Shown here piece after piece: positions 1-11,999 of a stretch of DNA of 64,000 nt. The number at the start of each line of letters is the position of its first letter. Position 1 is the stretch's first letter. This stretch comes from Conus ventricosus (lineage: Eukaryota > Mollusca > Gastropoda > Neogastropoda > Conidae), in the NCBI GenBank assembly GCA_018398815.1, contig CM031601.1, positions 22,543,830-22,607,829 of the forward strand, in the 5' to 3' direction. Position numbers and translations under genes: made by a program. The notes beneath the pieces were generated by a model. It did not search any database. It saw only the letters and a program-made list of their open reading frames with translations, and was not told the DNA's origin.

Positions 1-155
1 CGCACAGCGCAGAATACGTCGTCAACTTAAGGAACAAGGTAGCTGAGACGTGTGAGTTGACAAAGAAGAACTTGGCAACAGCAGGTTGCAGGTACAAGCG
101 ACATTTTCATTTGAGGACGAAACCCAGGAAGGTAGCTGTGGGGTCTAGAGTACTA
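1..155 (+). pseudogene. Gypsy-type integrase C-terminal fragment
   Basis: A frame entered at base 3 reads through EYVVNLRNKVAETCEL, a Lys/Arg-rich stretch and KVAVGSRVLV. This is the layout of the region just after the catalytic core in Gypsy-class integrases: a helical 'LR..V.ET...' segment, a basic linker and the 'VGD.VLV' strand of the C-terminal domain. The window edge removes the catalytic core. The expected continuation after VLV is missing; the frame runs into unrelated residues and then a stop. It is a fragment of a retroelement pol gene and would have inserted cDNA when intact. Family recognition is by eye. Confidence 0.6.
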
Positions 156-172
156 GTGGGAGGATCACAAGG

Positions 173-265
173 TGGGCACTGCAGCTGCAGCCATTCCAGT
201 TTACGGTGCAGGCAGTGTCTGGAAGGGACAATGTGGCGGCAGACTTCTTGAGTCGCTTGCCGTAG
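173..265 (+). pseudogene. Gypsy-type RNase H C-terminal fragment
   Basis: Read from 173, the frame gives WALQLQPFQF, then a block ending GRDNVAADFLSRLP and a stop at 263-265. The 'G..N..AD.LSR' ending is the characteristic C-terminus of RNase H in Gypsy-class reverse transcriptases, the domain that degrades the RNA strand of the RNA:DNA hybrid. It lies about 20 bases after the integrase fragment and in a different frame. A stop directly after LSRLP suggests that RNase H ended the polyprotein. No reverse transcriptase core is present between the two fragments. Confidence 0.6.
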
Positions 266-295
266 AGAGAGAGAGAGAGAGAGAGAGAAGAGAGG

Positions 296-339
<44 letters not shown>

Positions 340-342
340 ACT
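263..342. repeat. (GA)n microsatellite
   Basis: Almost pure GA dinucleotides with a few GGA and AAG interruptions, starting at the stop codon of the RNase H frame. The Ser/Leu-rich frames over it are artefacts. Confidence 0.9.
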
Positions 343-1851
343 GTAAGTTCCATTACCTGTGTCAAGAGGGGTTGACATTGTCGAAGGTATGCATGTGTCG
401 GTGTCATTGGAAGAGAATGACGTAGCAAAGTGTAGCTGGGGGTGTGGTATTTGTAGCGCGTGTTGCATAGCGGTCGTGCATGGTCAGAGCACCCTCAGTT
501 ATGAAATTTATGTGTAGAGCGTAGTGTAACGGCTGCCTGTAAGTGCCTGCGTTAAGGTCGTGTGAGGCAGAGTTAGACCAGTTGAATAATGTATTTTGCG
601 GTTATTGATGTATTTAAAAGTGATGTTGTTGGAATGATGATGTTGGTGTGCATCAAAAGTGACAATAGGACAGAGTGAGTGATGGGGAGTTGGATTGTTA
701 TAGGTAGGGCGTGATAAACGCCGATCGAGTGAGAAGTTTTTGTTGGTTTTAACCTGTAGTTAAAACTTAGGCAGGGGGGTGTGTCACCGATCGGCGGTAC
801 TAAATCAGCCGTCCATGTGTTTGGAGTAATGGTTAGTTCAGAAATAGCGTGTGCGTGTGCATATGTGTATATGTGTGTGTGCGAGTGTGCGTGTGTAAGA
901 TTGGGGTTTTGGTTAAGGTGGAAGGTTAGGCTAGGTAGGGGGCTGGGAAAAAAATAAGACATACAATATTCTTGAATTCCAATCTTCACTTGTTGAAGGG
1001 ATGGAGGCGGGAGGTTGGTTTCGTTCCCGTTTGTTACCCTTTTGTTACTTTGGTTCTACACAAGAGAAGGCGGGGCAGGATATCGGCTGTTGTTGCATTG
1101 TCAAGTCTGTGAGTTGTTGTGGTAAATTGTCGTGTTGTTGCACGAGCAACAACGAGTCCGTTGGTCGGGCGTGTCAGCTCTGCGGAGGGATACGCTGCTC
1201 TGACTAATCGCTGTTTTGTGTTGTGAGTAGAGTTCGCTTGATTCCGACCAGGTCGGAATGCGTTGGGGTAGCTTCACTTCGGTCCCTGGTGTTCGTCGAA
1301 GTGGACGCGCCTTGTAGTTGCGGCGGCAGCGCCGTTAGTCGAGCTGAGTGACTTCGAGTCATAGTTAGTGCCAGGTCCTCGTCGGGTCTGGTGTGCCCTT
1401 GGCCTGTGCCGGGTTCTGTGTCGTCTTTGTTGGCAGCCACTTCAGCCAGTTGCAGAACTGGTGTGGTTGAACGTCTGTTTGTCCAGTTGTTTCAGCAGGT
1501 ATCCTGCTTCCGTCCTGAGGCTGGGGCCAGACCACCGCAGTCTACTGCCGCGTGCTGGCAGGTGAGCGGCGTTTCCCGTTGCCTGCTGTTTTTCCCGGGA
1601 GAGGGAGACCATCCAGGCCGTCGGCCGTCTGTGGGGCAGCTCCCCTCCGCTACCGGGGTTCTTCGGGAGTTCTCCAGCCACTGTTGCTCTTCCCTGTTCG
1701 GGCGTCCTGTGAGAGGGCGCCGCACCAGACCTTCCCTCACCTCAGTGTCCGGCGGGGGGCTTCAGAGGAGGAGGCGTCCTTCGAGCCCCCGGACTCGTCG
1801 AGAGGGCGCCTGGTGTGCGTTAGGTGTCGTGCCCAGCGCGGGGGAGGAGTC

Positions 1852-1950
1852 GGACTGCGGGGAATCCACGGTCAGCGCCGGGGTGTAGAGTCTTCGGGAG
1901 TCGGACTGTGGGAGGCCACGGTCAGCGCCGGAGTGCAGAGTCTTCCGGAG
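1852..1950. repeat. 51-bp tandem duplication inside the LTR
   Basis: Two adjacent copies begin at 1852 and 1903 and share a CACGGTCAGCGCCGG core. Such short duplications are common in retroelement LTRs. Confidence 0.75.
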
Positions 1951-2441
1951 AGGTGTCAGCGGTGGGGGCCAAGTACAGCGCCGAGGACTGGAGCTCTCCG
2001 GGCCGGGATGGGTTGTCCCATAGGTGGGGTAGAGAGGGTGTAGTGTTAGGGAGTAGGGTTAAGGGTGTTGGCTACTGCCTCCTTTTGGGACGTGGTGGCC
2101 AGCACAGTGTAGGGTACTTGTTGTTGCCTCCCTTAGGGACGCATGACCAGTGCGGTAGTGGTCCCGGGTCAAAAGAGAAGGGTGGGTCCTGGGGAGAGGT
2201 GTGGGTGGTAGTAGTTTAGATATTAGAGTCCCTTGGGTTGGTCCTTGTCCCTAGTAGTTAGCCACCACGTGTGCGGGCTATCTTTGCGTCCCTAGGTCGC
2301 AGTGATATACCGCAACTGGTGCGGTAGCATAGGTTAAGGTCTCGGGGTCGTAGCAGGGTAGTGTGGGTCAGTGAAGAAGTGGAATATTGGTGTGTAGTTG
2401 TGGATGGACGTGAGTGGTGGCGCCATAGTGTGTGTGTGTGA

Positions 2442-2447
2442 AATAAA
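2442..2447 (+). promoter_or_regulatory. Polyadenylation signal in LTR
   Basis: AATAAA followed by GT-rich sequence, about 110 bases before the LTR end; this would define the R/U5 boundary region. Confidence 0.5.
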
Positions 2448-2553
2448 GAAGTGTGCATGATTGTAAAGCTGTGTTAGTGTGCTGTGTTGTCTGCTCTAGT
2501 TGTGATAGGCGTGGGTAGGGGTGGTAGGGCCGTCCGGCTTAGCGACCGTGACA

Positions 2554-5500
2554 GGCTGCCATGTTACAACTCCAAAGTTTGGCTGCCATAGTACAACTTC
2601 CAAGTTTGGCTGCCATGGTACAACTTCAAAGATTGGCTGTCATGGTACAACTCCAATAATTGGCTGCCATAGTACACTTCAAAGTTTGGCTGCCATGGTA
2701 CAACTCCAAAGATTGGCTGCCATAGTACAACTTCAAAGTTTGGCTGCCATGGTACAACTTGAAAGATTGGCTGCCATGGTGCAACTTCAAACTTTGGCTG
2801 CGATGGTACAACTTCAAAGCTTGGCTGCCATGGTACAACTTCAAAAGTTTGGCTGCCATGGTACAACTTCAAACAAATTTTGGCTGCCATAGTACAACTC
2901 CAAAGATTGGCTGTCATGGTACAACTCCAAAGATTGGCTGTCATGGTACAATCAAAAGATTGGCTGCCATGGTACAACTTCAAAGTTTGGCTGCCATGGT
3001 ACAACTCAAAAGATTGGCTGCCATAGTACAACTCCAAAGTTTAGCTGTCATGGTACAACTCCAAAGATTGGCTGCCATGGTACTCACTCCAAAGATTGGC
3101 TGTCATGGTACAACTTCAAAGTTTGGCTGTCATGGTACAACTCAAAAGTTTGGCTACCATGGTACAACTCAAAAGATTGGCTGTCATGGTACAACTCCAA
3201 AGATTGGCTGTCATGGTACAACTTCAAATATTGGCTGCCATAGTACAACTTCAAAGTTTGGCTGCCATGGTACGACTCCAAAGATTGGCTGCCATAGTAA
3301 ACTCCGATGTTTCGCTGCCATGGTACAACTTCAAAGCTTGCTGCCATGGTACAACTTCAAAGCTTGGCTGCCATGGTACAACTTCAAAGTTTGGCTGCCA
3401 TAGTACAACTTCCAAGTTTGGCTGTCATGGTACAACTTCAAAGTTTGGCTGCCATGGTACAACTTCAAAGTTTGGCTGCCATGGTACAACTTCAAACAAA
3501 TTTTGGCTGCCATAGTACAACTCCAAAGATTGGCTGCCATAGTACAACTTCAAAGTTTGGCTGCCATGGTACAACTCCAATAATTGGCTGCCATAGTACA
3601 ACTTCAAAGTTTGGCTGCCATGGTACAACTTCAAAGCTTGGCTGCCATGGTACAACTTCAAAGTTTGGCCCATAGTACAACTCCAAAGATTGGCTGCCAT
3701 GGTACGACTCCAAAGATTGGCTGCCATAGTACAACTCCAAAGATTGGCTGCCATAGTACAACTTCAAAGATTGGCTGCCATGGTACAACTTCAAAGCTTG
3801 GCTGCCATAGTACGACTGCAAAGATTGGCTGTCATGGTACAACTCCAAGATTGGCTGCCATGGTACAACTTCAAAGTTTGGCTGCCATGGTACAACTCCA
3901 AAGTTTGGCTGCCATGGTACAACTTCAAAGTTTAGCTGCCATAGTACAACTCCAAAGTTTGGCTGCCATGGTACAACTTCAAAGTTTAGCTGCCATAGTA
4001 CAATTCCAAAGTTTGGCTGCCATAGTACAACTCCAAAGATTGGCTACCATAGTACAACTCCAAAGATTGGCTGCCATAATACAACTCCAAAGATTGGCTG
4101 CCATGGTACAACTCCAAAGTTAGGCTGCCATAGTACAACTCCAAAGACTGGCTGCCATAGTACAACTCCAAAGATTGGCTGCCATAGTACAGCTCCAAAG
4201 ATTGGCTGCCATAGTACAACTCCAAAGATTGGCTGCTATAGTACAACTCCAAAGATTGGCTGCCATAGTACAACTCCAAGTTTGGCTGCCATGGTACAAC
4301 TCCAAAGTTTGGCTGCCATAGTACAACTCCAAAGATTGGCTGCCATAGTACAACTCCAAAGATTGGCTGCCATAGTACAGCTCCAAAGATTGGCTGGCAT
4401 AGTACAACTCCAAAGATTGGCTGCCATGGTACAACTTCAAAGCTTGGCTGCCATGGTACAACTTCAAGTTGGCTGAAATGGTACAACTTCAAACAAATTT
4501 TGGCTGCCATAGTACAACTCCAAAGATTGGCTGCCATAGTACAACTTCAAAGTTTGGCTGCCATGGTACAACTCCAACGTTTGGCTGCCATGGTACAACT
4601 TCAAAGTTTGGCTGCCATGGTACAACTTCAAAGTTTGGCTGCCATGGTACAACTTCAAAGTTTGGCTGCCATGGTACAACTTCAAAGCTTGGCTGCCATA
4701 GTACAACTTCAAAGATTGGCTGCCATGGTACAACTTCAAAGTTTGGCTGTCATGGTACAACTCCAATAATTGGCTGCCATGGTACAACTCCAAAGTTTGG
4801 CTGCCATAGTACAACTCAAAGAATGGCTGCCATAGTACAACTCCAAAGATGGCTGCCATGGTACAACTTCAAAGTTTGGCTGCCATAGTACAACTCCAAA
4901 GCTTGGCTGCCATGGTACAACTCCAAAGATTGGCTGCCATGGTATAACTTCAAAGTTTGGCTGCCATAGTACAACTCCAATAATTGGCTGCCATAGTACA
5001 ACTTCAAAGATTGGCTGCCATGGTACAACTTCAAATTTGGCTGCCATGGTACAACTTCAAAGTTTGGCTGCCATGGTACAACTCCAAAGATGGCTGCCAT
5101 AGTACAACTCCAAGGACTGGCTGCCATAGTACAACTCCAAAGATTGGCTGCCATGGTACAACTTCAAAGTTTGGCTGCCATGGTACAACTCCAAAGCTGG
5201 CTGCCAATGGTACAACTCCAAAGATTGGCTGCCATGGTACAACTTCAAAGTTTGGCTGCCGTAGTACAACTCCAAAGTTTGGCTGCCATGGTACAACTTC
5301 AAAGTTTGGCTGCCATAGTACAACTCCAATAATTGCTGCCATGGTACAACTTCAAAGTTTGGCTGCCATGGTACAACTCCAAAGATTGGCTGCCATGGTA
5401 CAACTTCAATGTTTGGCTGCCATGGTACAACTCCAAAGCTTGGCTGCCATAGTACAACTTCAAAGTTTTGCTGCCATGGTACAACTTCAAAGCTTGGCTG

Positions 5501-8500
5501 CCATGTACAACTTACAAAGTTGGCTGCCATGGTACAACTTCAAAATTTGGCAGCCATAGTACAACTCGAAAGATTGCTGCCATGTACAACTTCAAAGTTT
5601 GGCTGCCATGGTACAACTTCAAATTTGGCTCCATGGTACAACTCCAAAGTTGGCTGTCATGGTACAACTCCAAAGATTGGCTGCCATAGTAAACTCCAAA
5701 GTTTGGCTGCCATAGTACAACTTCAAGTTTGCTGCATGGTACAACTTCAAAGATTGGCTGCATGGTACAACTCCAATAATTGGCTGCCATGGTACAACTC
5801 CAAAATTGGCTGCCATGGTACAACGTCCAAATATTGGCTGCCATGTACAACTCAAAGTTTGGCTGCCATGGTACAACTCCAAAGTTGGCTGCCATAGTAC
5901 AACTCAAAGTTGGCTGCCATAGTACAACTCCAAAGTTTGGCTGCCATGTTACAACTCCAAAGTTTGGCTGCCATAGTACAACTTCCAAGTTTGGCTGCCA
6001 TGGTACAACTTCAAAGATTGGCTGTCATGGTACAACTCCAATATTGGCTGCCATAGTACAACTCCAAAGTTTGGCTGCCATGGTACAACTTCAAAGCTTG
6101 GCTGTCATGGTACAATTTCAAAGCTTGGCTGCCATGGTACAACTCCAAAGATTGGCTGCCACGGTACAACTTCAAACTTTAGCTGCCATGGACAACTTCA
6201 AACAAATTTGGCTGCCATGGTACAACTCCAAAGATTGGCTGCCATGTACAACTCAAAGATTGGCTGCCATAGCACAACTTCAAAGTTTGGCTGCCATAAG
6301 TAAATTTCCAAATTTGTGGCTGCCAATGTACAACTCAAAGATTGGCTGCCATAGTACAACTTCAAAGATTGGCTGCCATAGTACAACTTCAAAGTTTGGC
6401 TGCTAGTACAACTCCAACGTTTGGCTGCCAGTACAACTTCAAAGTTGGCTGCCATGGTCAACTTCAAAGTTTGGCTGCCATAGTACAACTCAAAGCTTGG
6501 CTGCCATGTAAAACTTCAAAGTTTTGCTGCCATAGTACAACTCCAAAGATTGCTGCCATATGATAACTTCAAAGATTGGCTGCCATGGTACAACTTGAAA
6601 GATTGGCTGTCATGGTACAACTCCAAAGATTGGCTGCCATGGTACAGCTCCAAAGATTGGCTGCCATGGTACAACTCAAAGCTTGGCTGCCATGGTACAG
6701 CTCCAAAGATTGGCTGCCATGGTACAGCTCCAAAGATTGGCTGCCATGGTAACAATTCTCAAAGTTGGCTGTCATGGTACAACTCCAATGTTTGGCTGCC
6801 ATGGTACAACTCCAAGATTGGCTGCCATAGTACAACCCAATGTTTGGTGCCTAGCAAAACACCAATGTTTGGCTGCCAAGTGACAACTCCAATGTTTGCC
6901 TGCCATGGTACAACTCCAAGTTGGCTGCATGGTACAACTCCAAAGATTGGCTGCCATAGTACAACTTCAAAGTTTGGCTATGGTACAACTCCAAAGATTG
7001 GCTGCCATAGTACAACTTCAAAGTTTGGCTGCCATGGTACAACTCCAAAGATTGGCTGCCATGGTACAATCCACAGATTGGCTGCCATAAAAACAACTCC
7101 AAAGTTTGGCTGCCATAGTACAACCCCAAAGATTGGCTGCCATATACAACTCGAAAGATTGGCTGCCATAGAAACAACTCCAAAGATTGGCTGCTATAGT
7201 ACAACTCCAAAGATTGGCTGCCATAGTACAACACCAAAGATTGGCTGCCATGGTACAACCCAAAGTTTGGCTGCCATAGTTACAACTCCAAAGATTGGCT
7301 GCCATAGTACAACTCCAAGATTGGCTGCCATATTTACAGCTCCAAAGATTGGCTGCCATAGTAGAACTCCAAAGATTGGCTGCCATGGTACAACTTCAAA
7401 GCTTGGCTGCCATGGTACAAACTTCAAAGTTTGGCTGCCATGGTACAACTTCAAACAAATTTTGGCTGCCATAGTACAATTCCAAAGATTGGCTGCCAAA
7501 GTAACTTCAAGTTTGGCTGCCATGGTACAACTTCAAATTTTGGGTTTGTCATGGTACAACTCCAACGTTTGGCTGCCATGGTACAACTTCAAGTTGGCTG
7601 CCATGGTAAAAACTTCAAAGTTTGGCTGCCATGGTACAACTTCAAATTTTGGCTGCCATGGTACAACTTCAAAGCTTGGCTGCCATAGTACAACTTCAAA
7701 GATTGGCTGCCATGGTAAAACTTCAAATTTGGCTGTCATGGTACAACTCCAATAATTGGCTGCCATGGTACAACTCCAAAATTTGGCTGCCATGGTACAA
7801 CCCCAAAGTTTGACTGCCATAGTACAACTCCAAAGACGGGCTGCCATAGTACAACTCCAAAGATTGGCCCTGCCATGGTACAAACTCAAAGTTTGGCTGC
7901 CAGGTAACAACTCCAAAGCTTGGCTGCCATGGTACAACTCCAAAGATTGGCTGCCATGGAAATATTTTCAAGTTTGGCTGCCATAGTACAACTCCAATAA
8001 TTGGCTGCCATAGTACAACTTCAAAGATTGGCTGCCATGGTACAGCTTAAAAATTTTGGGCTGCCATGGTACAACTTCAAAGTTTGGTTTGCCAGGGTAC
8101 AACTCCAAAGATTGGCTGCCATAGTACAACCCAAAGACTGGCCTGCCATAGTACAACACCCAAAGATTGGCTGCCATGGTACAACTTCAAGTTTGCTGCC
8201 ATGGTACAACTCCAAAGCTTGGCTGCCAATGGTACAACTCCAAAGATTGGCTGCCATGGTACAACTTCAAAGTTTGGCTGCCATAGTACAACTCCAAAGT
8301 TTGGCTGCCATGGTACAACTCCAAAGTTTGGCTGCCATGGTCAACTCCAATAATGGCTCCCATGGGTACAACTTCAAAGTTTGGCTGCCATGGGTCCCAA
8401 CTCCAAAGATTGGCTGCCATGTTACAACTTCAAAGTTTGGCTCCCATGGTACAACTCCAAAGCTTGGCAGCCATAGTACAACTCGAAAGTTTGGCTGCCA

Positions 8501-10430
8501 TAGTTCAACTTCAACGTTTGGCTGCCATGGTACAACTTCAAAGTTTGGCTGCCAGGTACAAATCCAAAGATTGGCTGTCATGGTACAACTCCAAAGTTTG
8601 GGGCTCCCAATAGTACAACTCCAAAGTTTGGCTGCCATAGTACAACTTCAAAGTTTGGCTGCCATGGTACAACTCCAAGATTGGCTGCCATGGTACAACG
8701 CCAAGATTGGCTGCCATAGTACAATTTCAATGTTTGGCTGCCATGGTACAACTCCAAAGTTAGGCTGCCATAGTACAACTCCAAAGTTTGGCTGCCATAG
8801 TACAAATCCAAAGTTTGGCTGCCATGTTACAACTCCAAAGTTTGGCTGCCATATACAACTTCCAAGTTTGGCTGCCATGTACAGCTCAAAGATTGGCTGC
8901 CAGGGTTTAACTACAAAATTGGCTGCCATAGTACAACCCCAAAGTTTGGCTGCCATGGTACAACTTCAAAGCTTGGCTGCCATGGTACAATTTCAAAGCT
9001 TGGCTGCCATGGTACAACTCCAAAAATTGGCTGCCATGGTACAATTTCCCAAAGTTTGGCTGCCATGGTACAACTTCAAACAAATTTGGCTCCCATAGTA
9101 CAACTCCAAAGATTGGCTGCCATAGTACAACTTCAAAGTTTGGCTGCCATAGTACAATTCCAAAGTTTGGCTGCCATAGTAAAAATCCAAAGATTGGCTG
9201 CCAAGACAACTTCAAAGATTGGCTGCCATAGTACAACTTCAAAGTTTTGCTGCCATTAGTACAACTCCAAAGATGGCTGCCATAGACAACTTCAAAGATT
9301 GGCTGCCATGGTACAACTTGAAAGATTGGCTGTCATGGTACAACTCCAAAGATTGGCTGCCATGGTACAGCTCCAAAGATTGGCTGCCATGGTACAACTC
9401 CAAAGCTTGGCTGCCAGGGTTTACAGCTCCAAAGTTTGGCTGCCATGGTTACAGCTCCAAAGATTGGCTGCCATGGTACAACTCCAAAGATTGGCTGTCA
9501 TGGTACAACTCCAATGTTTGGCTGCCATGGTACAACTCCAAAGATTGGCTGCCATAGTACAACTCCAATTTTTGGGCGCCATAGTACAACTCCAATATTT
9601 GGCTGCCATAGTACAACTCCAATGTTTGGCTGCCATGGTACAACTCCAATGTTTGGCTGCCATGGTACAACTCCAAAGATTGGCTGCCATAGTACAACTT
9701 TCAAAGTTTGGCTAGGGTACAACTCCAAAGAATGGAGCAAAGTACAAACTCAAATTTTGGCTGCCATGGTACAACTCCAAAGATTGGCTGCCATGGTACA
9801 ACTCCAAAGATTGGCTGCCATGGTACAACTCCAACGTTTGGCTGCCATAGTACAACTCCAAAGTTTGGCTCCCATGGTACAACTCCAAAGATTGGCTGCC
9901 ATAGTACAATTTCCAAGTTTGGCTGCCATGGTACAACTCCAAAGATTGGCTCCATAGTACAACTTCAAAGTTTGGCTGCCATGGTACAACCCAAAGATTG
10001 GCTGCCATGGTACAACCCAAAGATTGGCTGCCATGGTAAACTCCAAAGTTTGGCTGCCATAGAAACAACTCCAAAGTTTGGCTGCCATGGTACAACTTCA
10101 AAGATTGGCTCCCATAGTACAACTTCAAAGTTTGTCTGCCATGGTACAACTCCAAAGCTTGGCTGCCATGGTACAGCTCCAAAGTTTGGCTGTCATGGTA
10201 CAACTCCAAAGATTGGCAGCCATGGTAATCTCCATAGTTTGGCTGTCATGGTACAACTCCAAAGTTTAGCTGCCGTGGTACAATCCAAAATTTGGCAGCC
10301 ATTTACAACTCCATAGATTGGCAGCCATGGTACACTCCATAGATTGGCTGCCAGGTACAACTCCATAGTTGGCTGCCATGGTACAACTCCATAGATTGGC
10401 TGCCATGGTACAACTCCGAAGATTTGTTAT
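2554..10430. repeat. 27-bp satellite, family A
   Basis: About 290 head-to-tail units of a 27-bp monomer whose core is GGCTGCCATGGTACAACTTC, with common variants (CATGG/CATAG, ACTTC/ACTCC, AAGTT/AAGATT/AAGCTT). Because 27 is nine codons and the unit lacks stops in most frames, every strand shows long open frames, giving repeating peptides such as LAAMVQLQS on plus and LKLYHGSQT on minus. None is a credible gene. One-base indels and truncated units become commoner after about 5500. Variant units recur in blocks, pointing to higher-order structure. Confidence 0.97.
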
Positions 10431-10439
10431 CATGATACT

Positions 10440-11518
10440 AATCATCTACTGACAGCCATGGTAACCACTTCACACACTGGCACCCTGAGACTACTCCATC
10501 TATACTTGACAGCCATGGTACTGCTTCCTATATTGACAGCCATGGCACATACTTCATATATGACAGCCATGGTACTGCTTCCTATATTGACAGGCATAGT
10601 ACTACTTCCTATATGGACAGCCATGGTATACTTCCTATATTGACAGCCTTGGTACTGCTTCCTGTATTGACAGCCGTTAGTACTACTTCCTATATTGACA
10701 GCCATAGTGCTACTTCCTATATTTGACAGCCATGGCACTACTTCCTATATTGACAGCCATGTACTGCTTCCAAAATTTGGGATGTTATGGTACTACTTCC
10801 TATTTTGACAGCCATGGTACAAATTTCAAAAATGACAGCTATGGTACTACTTCCACTATTGACAGCCATGGTACTACTTCCTATATTGACAGCCATGGTA
10901 CTACTTCCTAAAATGACAGCCAGGGTACTGCTTCCTAATTGACAGCCATTGTACTACTTCCTAAATTGACAGCCATGGTACTTTTCCAAAATTTGACAGC
11001 CATAGTAACTACTTCCTATATTGACAGCCAGGGGTACTACTTCCACTATTGACAGTACAGCCATGGTACTACTTCCTAAATTGACAGCCATAGTACTACT
11101 TCCTAAATTGACAGCCATGGTACACTTCCTTATTAACAGCCATGGTACCGCTTCCTATATTGACAGCTATATTGACAGCCATAGTACTACTTCCTATATT
11201 GACAGCCATGGTACCGCTTCCTATATTGACAGCCTATATTGACAGCCTTTAGTACTACTTCCTATATGACAGCCATGGTGCCGCTTCCTATATGACAGCC
11301 ATAGTACTACTTCCTATATTTGACAGCAATGGTACTACTCCAAACTATATTTTCAGGCCATGGTGCTACTTCATATATAAAACAGCCATGGTACTACTTC
11401 CTATATTGTCAGCTATCGTATACTTCCTATATTTGACAAGCCATGGTACTATTTCCCAAAATATTTGACAGCCATAGTACTACTTCCTATATTGACAGCC
11501 TGGTACTACTTCCTATAT
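10440..11518. repeat. 27-bp satellite, family B
   Basis: About 40 units of a second 27-bp monomer with core TTGACAGCCATGGTACTACT followed by TCCTATA. It shares GCCATGGTAC and the ACTTC tail with family A at the same register, so B is a diverged relative, not an unrelated array. The change from A to B occurs over about 10410-10480. The array runs into the assembly gap, so its true length is unknown. Confidence 0.93.
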
Positions 11519-11618
11519 NNNNNNNNNNNNNNNNNNNNNNNNNNNNNNNNNNNNNNNNNNNNNNNNNNNNNNNNNNNNNNNNNNNNNNNNNNNNNNNNNN
11601 NNNNNNNNNNNNNNNNNN
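11519..11618. other. Assembly gap of exactly 100 N
   Basis: A run of 100 N, a conventional placeholder for unknown length. It hides the junction between satellite B and Polinton copy A, including the left end of copy A. Confidence 1.
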
Positions 11619-11894
11619 ATTAAACAAATTAGTATCTGTTTTTAACTGTTGTAAATGGACATACAAAATTGGGTTCACGAGAAAATCAGACGGTCTACTG
11701 CCTACATACTTATAAAGACCGCCTTTTAAGTACATATGTGTTTTAATATGATATGTTTCACCACTATCATAAAAGCCTAAAATTCGAGCAAGGCTTCTAG
11801 GAAAAACGTACTCCCTTTCTTCAATTTCTGGAAAATTCATAGTAATTATAAGATTTGCCTCATTAATTTTTAACTCAATGCCAAAAATTTTCAA
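11619..11894 (-). pseudogene. Capsid-like (penton-type candidate), copy A, truncated
   Basis: An open frame starts MKIFGIELKINEANL at 11894 and runs into the gap. It contains FPRSLARILGF and, later, VNPILYVHLQQ. A hydrophobic 'LA.ILGF' turn followed by a strand-rich segment and 'LYVH' resembles the layout of small jelly-roll capsid proteins of Polintons, but I cannot assign it firmly. It is divergently oriented from the next plus-strand gene. It could equally be another conserved structural protein. Confidence 0.35.
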
Positions 11895-11999
11895 AATACT
11901 CCTTAAAGAACAAAAGTTGTAGTAACCTCGGGTATTTTTTAAAATTTTTTAATACTTGCCTTCCCCCTCTTAATAAAAACCCCAGTTATTCTTATCTTT

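Larger units (their letters stand above)
525..2553 (+). mobile_element. Probable 3' LTR of a Gypsy-type element
   Basis: The proposed LTR starts TGTAACGG and ends CCGTGACA, imperfect inverted termini of the TG...CA type. An AATAAA signal lies about 110 bases before the end. The right end abuts the 27-bp satellite at 2554. The pol fragments lie upstream in the same orientation, as expected for a 3' LTR. The end resembles that of the solo LTR at 60201-62757 (CTTAGCGA..., then TGACA). The left boundary is the weak point because no clear polypurine tract precedes 525. The GC-rich 1000-2200 part holds no convincing gene. Bases 343-524 show nothing recognisable. Confidence 0.5.

Noticed and set aside
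2521..10430. Dozens of long open frames, up to about 400 codons, on both strands of the satellite
   Set aside because: The 27-bp unit is exactly nine codons without stops, so all frames stay open and give a repeating nine-residue peptide. No start context, composition or conservation supports translation.
2554..11518. CRISPR-like array of short repeats
   Set aside because: The units are directly contiguous with no unique spacers, and the window is animal DNA; it is a satellite.
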